Positions 30,701-42,700 of a DNA stretch of 64,000 bases are shown one piece after another. Every line of letters begins with the position of its first letter. Position 1 is the first letter of the stretch. The stretch spans positions 391,718-455,717 of the forward strand of contig CAZCNS010000002.1 of NCBI GenBank assembly GCA_964500205.1. Reading direction: 5' to 3'. The stretch comes from UBA10329 sp964500205. Its GTDB lineage: Bacteria; Bacteroidota; Bacteroidia; UBA10329. Below the pieces are notes generated by a model, which was not told the DNA's origin, did no database searches, and saw only the letters and a list, made by a program, of their open reading frames with translations. The position numbers and the translations under genes were made by a program.

Positions 30701-33700
30701 ATGAGGACACCTTTTACTCTACTGACATCCGCTTTTTTCTCGGCCGCTCTTCTCCTGCTTGGAGCAAACCCATCCGTAGGACAGTCTTGGCCAGGGGAGA
30801 ACAACAGATCCGCAGGGCAGCCGCAATGTGATGTGAACACCAATGTGACCACCATAGGGCCGGGTGACTACATCCAATTCAATGCTGTCAATACAGCTCA
30901 ATATTTCTTCAGTAACTGCGCAACAGCCAATTGGGACACCGACCTCGCGATCTATCGCACAGACAATGCGCAACAACTTGTTTATACGGACCGTGGTATA
31001 GGTGGGTGTACAGCACCATCGTGCCCAACTGGTGGAGGTGTTTGCAACGATCAGGTTCGGGATTTCAATTGGACATCTACCTACAGCGGAACGGTAAGGG
31101 TAATTCAACCACGGTTCAATAACCAAGGCTCGGCCACATCCTATGGCTGGTTCGCTGCGGCAAACTCTGCCACGCTCACTTACCGTCAGGTCAAGAACTT
31201 CACCAACACCACATCCAACGCAACCATCTGTGTGGGAGGAACAAAAAGCCTGACACGAACAGGTAACGGAACAGGAGGAACTTGGAGCATTCAGTCTGGT
31301 GGTGGAAGCCTGTCTGGAACTACCTATACTGCTACCTCAGCAGGTGCAAAGACCATTCGCTACACGCTTGGCTCCTGCTTTGAGGACGTTTCCTTTTCGG
31401 TCGTGGCAGCCCCAAATCTCTCCACTCCCACGTTTACGAACAGCACTATATGCACGGGTGGGTCAACACAGGTCACCTCCAACCTTACTGGGGGAACCGG
31501 GACACAGAACCCGGTGTGGCAGTACTTCAATGGCAGTACTTGGGTGAATGTATCCAACGGAACGCCAACGGGTGCCACATACACCAATGCCACCACTGCC
31601 ACGCTGACCATCTCAGGTATAAGTGTGGCGAACAACTATCAGTACCGCAGAGAGTTGGTAACCACAGGTCTCGGATGTTCCGCTACAAGCGGGGGGGCTA
31701 CGCTCAATGTGGTCAATGACCCTGTGCTCTCCGGTGCAACGCTTGGCAACAATAGCATCTGCGTTGGCGGTTCTACTACTGTCACTTCCAACCTGTCTGG
31801 CGGTGCAGGTGCTCAGGTACCGGTCTGGCAGGTGAATACTGGATCAGGATGGGTGAATGTGACCAATGGGGTACCGGCAGGGGCTATTTACACCAGTGCC
31901 GATGGCAGTACCATGACCATCTCAGGAATCACGGCAACGGGCAATGTTCAGTACAGGCGGGTGCTGAACAATACTTCACTCGGATGTGACACGCAAAGCA
32001 ATCCTGTGACCCTCAATGTAGCCAATCAGCCATCAGCAGCTACTATTTCACGAATCCCGAATGAAAGCCCGGTGTGTGCCGGCACTGACCTCACCGTGTC
32101 CATCACCGGGTCGAGCAGCGGTGGTGCGGGCACTTGTGCGGACGAGTTCAGGTTCTCCATTGCTGGCGGCCCCTTCACGGACTGGGCCACGGGTGTACCT
32201 ACCGTCCCCACCTCTTCTATCACTGCCGCACCCGGTACTGTCGTTATTCAAACAAGAAGAAACTGTTCTGGCGGTGGTTGCAACTCCAACATCAATCAGG
32301 TGCAGTGGGATGTGAATCCTGTGCCCAGCGCAGTGGCCACACCTACCTCGCAGGCGTTCTGCAGTGGCGGCACGACCGGTATCGCACTGACCACATCACC
32401 ATCGCTCGGCAGTGTGTCTTTCGCATGGACTGTATCGGCCGGCCCTAATATCTTCGGACAATTCCCCGGTTCAGGCAGCAATATCTCGCAAACTCTGTTC
32501 AACGAGGATGGTACCACCTCCGAGACCGCTACGTACACGATCACCCCAACCCGCGCAGGCTGCGCTGGAACACCGATCACTGTTCCCGTCACGGTCAACC
32601 CCATTCCTGTTGCGATAGCAGCTCCTGGGTCTCAAAGCATATGTAATGGGCAGACCACCTCCATCAATCTGAGCTCCCTGGTCACTGGAACAAGTTTCAA
32701 CTGGACGGTAACGGGCCCACCGGCAGCAGGCGGTTTCACCAACGCTGCCGGAACACAGATCAACCAGACACTCACAAACAGCAGCAGCAGCCCCGTGGCG
32801 GTGACCTATACTGTCACACCGAGCACTGCCAACTGTACCGGTAGTCCGATAACTGTGCAGATAACAGTGAACCCAACACCGGCCGTGACCTTCAATAGCT
32901 TCGGGGGACCTTACTGTATCAGCGACAATTCGCCCATCTCATTGATTCCATTCGGAATTCCAGCAGGAGGCACCTTTTCAGGCCCTGGTGTGGCCGGTAA
33001 CGACTTCGTGCCTGCACTCGCTGCGGTGGGAACCAATACCATCACCTATTCCTTCAGCGACATAAACGGCTGTCCGAACACGGCCACAGCCACAGTGCAG
33101 GTTACAGGTCTTCCATTGGTGAGCTTCTCAGGTCTCAGCGTGTCGGGCTACTGCGTAAATGACAACTCGCCTGTAACGCTTACAGGATTCCCAGCAGCTC
33201 CAGGCACGGGAGTATTCAGCGGTCCCGGAATTTCCGGCAACACCTTCACTCCATCAGTTGCAGGCGTAGGGCTTCATGCCATCACCTACACATATACTGA
33301 CGCCAACGGCTGCGTGGGAAGCCAGACTCAGTCAGTGAATGTTTTCGCGTTGCCCAATCTTGGCATATTCAATCTTGCCACTTCATACTGTATAGATGAT
33401 GCACCTGTTACGGCTTCTGGTTTCCCCCCTGGTGGAACATTCAGCGGTCCTGGAATAACTGGGGCAGGTGTATTCACACCTGCAAATGCGACTGTAGGTG
33501 GCCCTTACACCATCACCTACCAATTCACTGATGGCAACGGTTGCACTAACACCACGACAGCAACCACAGTGGTGAACCCATTGCCTGCAGTCTCTTTCAG
33601 TGGACTTGCAGCGGACTACTGTATTGATGCAGCCTCCGTGACCCTCGTAGGTAGTCCTGCGGGCGGTACCTTCAGCGGACCGGGCATGACCACAGGCGGA

Positions 33701-36700
33701 GTATTCACTCCCTCGGTAGCGGGTCTTGGCTCTCACTCCATTACCTACACCTTTACAGATGGTAACGGTTGTACAAACTTCCAGACCCAGACCGTTGAGG
33801 TCACAGGTATTCCCGGGGTCACTTTCTCAGGACTGGACCCAGCGTACTGTATTGACGCGGCATCAGTGACCCTGACAGGCAACAATGCCCCTGATGGCAC
33901 TTTCAGTGGACCTGGCATTACCGACAACGGGAATGGCACAGCAACATTCAACCCTGCCAACGCAGGTGTGGGTGGCCCCTACAACATTACATACAGCTTC
34001 ACCAATCCGCTCGGTTGTGGTTTTGCAGAAACACAACAAGTGGTAGTGAACCCACTGCCCGACCTGAGCTTCACTGGCTTGGCGGCAGCATATTGCGTGG
34101 ATGCTCCGAGCATCACACTCACAGGTAGTTTCGCTCCGAATGGCACATTCTCAGGTGATGGCATCACAGACAATGGTAACGGTACAGCCATATTCAGCCC
34201 TTCAGCCGCAGGAACCGGGGCCGCGTCCATCACCTACGAGTTCACCAATGCGAACGGCTGTTCCAACACCAACACTCAAGGCACCACTGTGAATGCGCTT
34301 CCGACCGTGTCCTATACGGGCTTCGGTGACGTGTGCGTGGATCAGCCAGCTCAGCCCTTAACGGGTTCACCAACCGGAGGTGTGTTCAGTGGCGCAGGTA
34401 TAAGCGGTAATCAATTCTTCCCTGCGATCACAGGTGTAGGCACTTTCCCCGTCACATACACCTTCACGGATGGTAATGGGTGTGACGACACGTTCACCGA
34501 GAACTTCACCGTTCACAACATACCTGTTGTAACGGTGAACCCGGCCTCTGTGCAGGTGTGTCCTGGCGATGCGGTAACCTTCTTGGTATCTGCTACCGGA
34601 ATCGGGCTCAGTTATCAGTGGCAGGTGAACACAGGCAGCGGCTTCGTGAACCTGAATAATGGCGGCATCTACTCAGGTGTTAACACGCAGTTCCTCAACG
34701 TTGGACCCATTGCCCAGAGTTTGAATGGATTCCAGTACAGGGTTCTGATCACCGGAAGTACCTGCGGAACTCAGGTATTCTCCAACTCGGCAGCCATCAA
34801 CATCAGTTCCAGCCCCGTTATCGATGTTCAACCATCTGACCAGTTCGTGTGCGAGGGCGATGATGCTCAGTTCGCAGTGAGTGCGACTGGTGCTGGACTC
34901 ACGTACCAGTGGCAGATCAACACTGGAAGCGGATGGACAATTCTGACCAATGACGCCATCTATAGCGGTGTCACAACAAATACCCTTACAGTGAGCGGCT
35001 ACGATGCCGCAATGGACGGTGACCTTTTCCGAGTGGTGATTTCCGGCTCTTCGAACTGTACGTCCAGCACAACCTCTCAGGTGGCATCGCTCAACGGCAG
35101 CAGCTCACCCGTCATCCTCATCCAACCGACCGACCAGAGCGTTTGCGAGGGAAGCAATACTGTCTTTGCTGTGAGTGGCGGTGGCAGCGGGCTGATCTAT
35201 CAGTGGCAGGTGAATGACGGTGGAGGATGGGTGAATGTGACCGATGGTGGCATCTACTCCGGTTCCGGAACCGATGCGCTATCCCTTACCGGGATCACTG
35301 CCGCAGAGGACGGTTACCAGTACAGAGTGAACATTTCCAATGCAAGCTGTCCAGGCAGCTCGCTCTCTGATGAGGTTACACTCACCATCACTACTTCTCC
35401 CGCCATCGTGCAGCAACCCGATAATGCCCAAGTATGTCCCGGAGACGATGCCAGCTTCACGGTTGTGGCCGATGGATCAGGCAATACCTACCAATGGCAG
35501 ATCAATACGGGCAGTGGTTTCACCAATGTGACCAATGGAGGTCCATACAGCGGAGCTACCACGACCATTTTGGCCGTGAACGGAGTGAATGCTGGCATGG
35601 ACGGACATCAGTTCCGGGTCATTGTTCAGAATTCGCAATGCGCAAGTGCATCTATCTCCACTGTGGCAACCCTCTCGCAGTCTGTGGCTCCGACCATAGC
35701 CATGCAGCCTGCTGACGGGTACTTCTGTGTGGGCGATGATGTGACCTTTTCCGCATCGGCCAACGGCAGCAGCCTCACCTACCAATGGCAGTTGAATACC
35801 GGAAGCGGATGGGTTAATGTGAGCAACAATGCAACTTTCAGCGGTGCTACCACCCCATCGCTCACAGTCTCTGGAACTACAACTGCCATGGACGGCCACC
35901 TGTTCCGTCTCATCGTTGCGGGAAGTGTCAATTGCTCTGGAACCGCTTTGACCGCAGTGGTAGAACTCATCGAGACCACAGAACCTCTCATTCTGACCCA
36001 GCCTCTGGATCAGGGAGTATGCGAGAACAGTGGTGCTTCCTTCACCGTGGATGTTCCCGGCAACGTGACCTACCAATGGCAGCTGGACAGCGGCAGCGGA
36101 TTTACCGACATTACGGATGGAGGCATCTACTCCGGTGCCACCACGGCCACGCTTGACCTCAGCGCAGTGGCCCTCTCTGACGATGGCAATCAGTACCGGG
36201 TTGTAGTCAGTGGCGTGAACTGCACTGGAGATGCCGCCTCGCAGGTCGCCACACTTACCATCACCGATGAACCTGTGATCTCCTCACAGTCGCCCGACCA
36301 ATATGTGTGTACGGGTGATGATGCGGTGTTCGCTGTCAGTGTGGACGGCACAAACCTCACTTATCAGTGGCAGGAAGACGATGGGACAGGTTTCGTGGAC
36401 ATCGTGAACGGTGGTGACTATTCGGGTGCCAACACAGCAGTGCTCACTATTCAAGGTGCGACCCCTTCGTATAACGGTTTCGCTTACCGTGTAATCGTGG
36501 AAAGTGGCAACTGTTTGGCCGCTGCAACCTCTGAAATAGCCTTCCTATTTGAAAATGAAGGACCGGTTGTACTGTTTGAGCCTAACGATGCACAAGTGTG
36601 TCCCAACGACAATGCCGTGTTCACTGTTTCGGTGGGAGGAACCAGTCTCACGTACCAATGGCAGGTGAACACAGGTTCAGGATTCGCGAACATCAGCGAC

Positions 36701-39700
36701 AACAACATTTACAGCGGCACCAACACCTCTTCACTTCTCGTGCAGGGAGTTTCAACCGGGATGAACAACCACCAGTTCCGGGCCATCATTTCGGGGTCTG
36801 TGAACTGCGCAGTGGATGCCATCTCTGATTATGGTGTACTGACCGTGAGTCCGAATCCGACCATCACCCAGCAGCCTACAGACCTCAGCTATTGCGATGG
36901 CGACAATGCCACGCTGACCGTGACTGCCAACGGTGCCCAAGGTTATCAATGGCAAGAGAACAGCGGTTCGGGATGGGTGAACCTGAGCAACAGTGGAATC
37001 TATGCAGGGGTCAACACTCCCACACTCTCGCTGTCAGGAATACCTGTCGCCAATGACGGATTCCAGTATCGTGTGGTGGTGAGCGGCAGTGCCAACTGTC
37101 AGGGCACAGCGACCAGCAATGCGGTCACCATTACCGAAGACCCGAACCCCTTCGTGGCGCAGCAGCCAGCAGACCAATTCGTATGTCCTGGTGATGCAGC
37201 CACATTCACCGTTGCTGCAACAGGTTCAGGACTTGTCTACCAATGGCAGGAGGATGCCGGGCTCGGTTTCGTGGACATCATTGACGGTGGCATATACAGC
37301 GGGGCCACCACAGCCACGCTTAACATTGCTGACGGAACTGGCCTGAACGGTTATCAGTATCAGGCCATCATCACTGGTAGCATTTGCAGCGGATCGTCCA
37401 CTACAGATGTGGTCACACTTAATGAGACCAATGAACCCGCCATACTCGACCAGCCGGATGACATCTTCGCTTGTCCGGGAGATAATATGACCTTCGATGT
37501 GATAGCAGGCGGAAGCGGCCTTACCTATCAATGGCAGGTGAACACAGGAAGCGGCTTTGTGGATGTGGCGAACGGAGTGCTCTATAACGGGGCTACCAGC
37601 GCATCGCTCTCCATCAATGGAGTGACACCGGGCATGGACGGCAACCTTTATCAGGTCATCATCAGCAGCACGAACTGTTTGGGAAGCAGCACTTCGGTAA
37701 GTGCATCGCTCAACATAAGCAATAGCCCGAACATCGTTGCGCAGCCAGTGAGCGATGCCGTGTGCAGCGGGCAGAGCGCGAGCTTCTCATTCAGTGCTAC
37801 TGGGCCGAATCTCACCTATCAGTGGCAGGTGAACGATGGCAGCGGCTTCGTCAACATCTTCAACAACAACACCTACAGCGGTGCGACCACCACCACGCTG
37901 AACATCAGCAACGCGACCTTCGCGATGAACGGCTACACGTACCGCGCGATCGTCACCGGTTCTGTCAATTGTCCACAGACAGCCACGACCAGCATCGTAA
38001 CCCTCTCTGTGACCCAGCAACCGGTCGCGAATGCGGGGACAGGTGGCAACTCTTGCAACTTTGACTTCACCTTTAATGCAGTGCCAAGTGCGGGCACAGG
38101 CACATGGTCTCAGTTGAGCGGCACGGGCACCTCGACCTTTGGTAATGCGAACAGTGCGACCGCCACGGCCACGGCCACGCTCGAGGGGACCTACGTTTAT
38201 CAGTGGGAGGAAGTGAATGGTGCCTGTTCGGATGCCGCAACTGTAACAGTCGATTACTTCGACCAGCCCGCGGCCGATGCAGGTCCTGATGCCAACGAAT
38301 GCGACCTTGACCACACCTTCTCTGGCACAGCCAGCTTCGGAACAGGAACTTGGACTCAGGTAAACGGACCGGGCACATCCACATTCACAAATGCCAATAG
38401 TGTAACATCTGATGTGACCGTCTCCACCTTCGGTACTTACACTTTCAGATGGACAGAGGTGAATGGCACTTGCAGCGATTTTGATGACGTGACCGTGAAC
38501 TTCTTCCAACAGCCTGTAGCGAATGCCGGTGTCGGTGGAAATGAGTGTGACCTCAACTTTGTGTTCAACGCACAGCCCTCTGTCGGCAGCGGTGTATGGA
38601 CAGCTTCAGGGCCCGGCACTGCGACATTCAACAATGCGAGCAGCAACGTTGCCACTGTGACCGTGAGTCAATATGGCAGTTACACCTTCACTTGGACAGA
38701 GACCAACGGCACATGCGTGGACAATGATGATATCGTGGTCAACTTCTTCGAGCAGCCCGCAGCCAATGCCGGTAGTGGTGGTAGTGTGTGCGGTCTCGAC
38801 TTCGTTTTCAGTGCTACACTTACCACAGGTATAGGTCAGTGGACTCAGACCAGCGGCCCCGGCACATCCACCTTCGGTAGTGCCAGCTCTCCTAGCTCAA
38901 CCGTTTCGGTATCGCAGGTGGGAACATACGTGTTCACTTGGACGGAGACGACCGGTGTATGCGTGAGCAGTGCTTCGGTCACGGTGAACTTCTTCCACAT
39001 ACCCTTAGCTGACGCTGGAACTGGTGGCGATGAGTGCGACCTCGACTTTGAGCTGAATGCACAGCCATCTGAAGGCATCGGTACATGGACCCAGACCCTT
39101 GGCACCGGCTTTGCGAATTTTGTTCCGAATGCCAACACGCCCAATGCTACCGTGCAGGTAAGTGCATACGGCACATACGAGTTCACTTGGAGAGAAGTGG
39201 ATGGCGGCATCTGCATCTCTCAAGATGCGATAACGGTGAACTTCTACGAGCAACCTGTGGCCGATGCAGGATCGGACGACAGTTCGTGTGATCTAACCTT
39301 CACCATGGCCGCAGTGCCTAGTGCAGGCACAGGAACTTGGACGCAAGTGAGCGGGCCGGGCACATCGGTATTCGCCAACCCGAACTCCGCCACTTCGGGC
39401 GTTACGGTTGACCTCTATGGTGAATACATCTATCAGTGGGAGGAGATCGAAGGCAGCTGCTCGGATGCAGATCTTGTGACAGTAAATTACTACGAGCAAC
39501 CAGTGGCGGATGCAGGTTTCGGTGGCTTCGAGTGTGACTTTGATTTCCAACTCTCGGCCACCCCGAGCGTGGGCGTGGGCTCTTGGGCGGCTGTCGCAGG
39601 ACCGCCTACTGCCACGGTTACATTCTCCTCTATCGGAGATCCGAACGCGATTGCCACAGTGAATCAGTTGGGTCAATACACTTTCACTTGGACTGAAGTC

Positions 39701-42700
39701 AACGGAACCTGCTCCAGCAGCGACAACGTGGTCGTGACCTTCGAGCAGCAGACCAACGCGGATGCTGGACAGGGTGGTGATGAGTGCGACCTCGACTTCA
39801 CCTTCAACGGTACTCCGAGCTTTGGAACGGGCATCTGGACATATACTGGACCAGGCACGGCCTTGTTCACAGATGACAACAGCGTCACCTCCACGGTTAC
39901 CGTTACCCAATTCGGTACCTACACCTTCACTTGGACCGAAACCTTCGGCACCTGCATCACGACAGACCAAGTGACCGTGAACTTCTACCAACAGCCAGTA
40001 GCGAATGCAGGCCAAGGTGGGGATGCCTGCTCTTTGTCTTACCCTTTCAATGGAGCGATGAGCACTCCCAACGGAACAGGTACTTGGACACAGGTGTCTG
40101 GTCCGGGCACGGCCTCCTTCAGTGATGCCACATCACCCACGGCCGCTGCGACCGTGGATCAGTTTGGCACCTACTCTTTCCAGTGGGAAGAGGTGAACGG
40201 CACGTGCTCCGACAACGCTACCATCACCGTGAACTTCTATCCGCAGCCAGTGGCCGATGCCGGTCAGGGAGGCAGCGAGTGCGATCTTGATTTCGACTTC
40301 AACGGCACGCTCAGCACGGTAGGTGGAACGGGAGTGTGGACGCTGACCAACGGCTTCGGAACGCCTGCATTCGTTGATGCTACTGACCCCGCCACCTCTG
40401 TAAGTGTCTCGGCCTACGGAAGCTACCAGTTCACATGGACGGAGACCAACGGCAGCTGCACCGATGCAGCCAATGTGACCGTGAATTTCTTCGAACAGCC
40501 TGCGGCCGATGCGGGTCTTGGGGATGATGTATGTACGCTTACCTATCAACTTCAATCCAACCCTAGCGTTGGTGCAGGACAGTGGACACAAGCATCAGGC
40601 CCGGGCACTTCTGCATTTACCAACGCAGCAAGCGCATTCTCTTCTGTGACCGTGAGCCAGGCTGGAACCTATGTTTTCACTTGGACGGAAAGCACCGGTG
40701 CAGGCACTTGCACCAGTTCTGACGATGTGACGGTGAACTTCTTCGGACAACCAGCGGCCAATGCCGGACAAGGTGGTAACGAGTGTGACCTTGACTTCGA
40801 CCTCGCAGCCATCCCGAATCTTGGCACAGGGGTGTGGACACAGAGCAGCGGCCCGGGCACATCGGTGTTCGGGGATGCCACATCCGCATCAACCAATGTC
40901 ACTGTTGACCTGTACGGGACATACACCTACACTTGGTCAGAGACAGAAGGTGTTTGTGTGAGCACAGATGTGATCACGGTGAACTACTACGAGCAGCCCG
41001 TGGCCAATGCTGGACAAGGAGGCAACGAGTGCGACCTGAACTTCAACCTGAGCGCCACATCGAGTGTGGCCGTTGCAACCGGTCAGTGGACGCAGACCTC
41101 TGGGCCTGGCTTCTCGAGCTTCAGCCCGAACGCAGGCACAGGAAACGCAGTGGTGACGGTGAACACCCCCGGCCAGTACGTGTACACTTGGACAGAGACC
41201 AATGGCACCTGCTCAGACAATGGAACGGTGACCGTGGATTACTTCCAACAGCCCGTGGCCAATGCGGGTGCGGTGAGCAACCAGTGCGACCTCGACATCA
41301 CGCTGGCAGCTGTTCCATCAGCAGGACTCGGCACGTGGACGGTTACTGGACCGGGCAACGGCAGCTTCTCTGATGAAAACGCCCCTAACGCAACCCTGAC
41401 CGTGGACCAGTTTGGCACCTACAACCTCACTTGGACAGAGGTTAACGGCACGTGCTCTGATGCCGCTTCGGTCAATGTGACATTCAATGACCTGCCAGTG
41501 GTGAGCTTCTCAGGTCTGGCCGCCACTTATTGCATCGATCAGACGGCATTGGTGCCGCTTACCGGATCGCCAGCGGGTGGTGTATTCATTGGTCAGGGCA
41601 TGACGGGTGCGAACTTCATCCCAAGTGCTGCGGGTGTCGGTATATTCGACATCACCTACACTTACACAGATGGCAACAGCTGCACCAACAGCGAAACCCA
41701 GAGTGTAGAGGTGAGGCCACTGCCCACACCGACCTTCACCGGACTTGGACAGGCGTACTGTGTGTCTGACCAGACCCCTGTTGCACTCGCTGCGACCCCT
41801 GCTGGCGGAACATTCACAGGACCGGGCATGGCGGGTGAGGCGTTCACTGCTGCTAATGCCGGTGCAGGGACGCACACCATCACCTACACATTTACGGATG
41901 GGTTCGGTTGCACGGGTGTGACCACTCAAACCGTGACCGTGAACCCGCTCCCAGTTGTTTCTTTCACCGGACTGGCGAACGAGTATTGCGAGGACGTGTC
42001 CCTTGTCACCCTGACGGGTACACCGGCTGGCGGAACCTTCGCAGGGCCGGGTATCTCTGGCAACGTGTTCAATCCGACACAGGCCGGATCGGGTTCGCAT
42101 GTGGTGAGTTACACTTTCACTGATGGCAACGGTTGCACGAACACTGCCACGCAGAACGTGAACGTGAACACGCTGCCCGCTCCTGTCATCACTCCTAACG
42201 GTACCGTAGAGATATGCGCTGGTTCTTTCGTGGTGCTGAATGCAGGATCCGGTTACTTCCAATATCAATGGAACAACAGCGAGAGCGGTCAAACGCTGCT
42301 GGTAAATCAGGCAGGCACATACAATGTCACGGTGACGAGCCAGAACGGATGTCAGGCGCTGTCTGAGGATGTGGAGGTGATCGTGAATGCTGTTCCGGTG
42401 GTGGACCTCGGAGAAGATCAGACGATCTGTACCGGCACCTTCGCCACGCTCGATGCCGGCAACCCGGGCATGAACTACGCTTGGACACCAACGCAGGAGG
42501 TAACCCAGCAGATTACCGTGGGCACAGCGGGCACTTATACAGTGACGGTGACAGACGCCAACGGCTGTTCGACTACGGACGCGGTGTCGGTATCCATCAG
42601 CAATGTGCTGACCCCTGCCATCACGGCAAACGGGTCGACCACCATCTGCCAAGGTCAGACGCTGACGCTCAATGCGGGGTCAGGCTACGCCTCCTACCTG

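Noticed and set aside
41510..42652. 380-residue minus-strand frame inside the giant gene
   Set aside because: Antisense to repeat-coding DNA; no start signal and no family.
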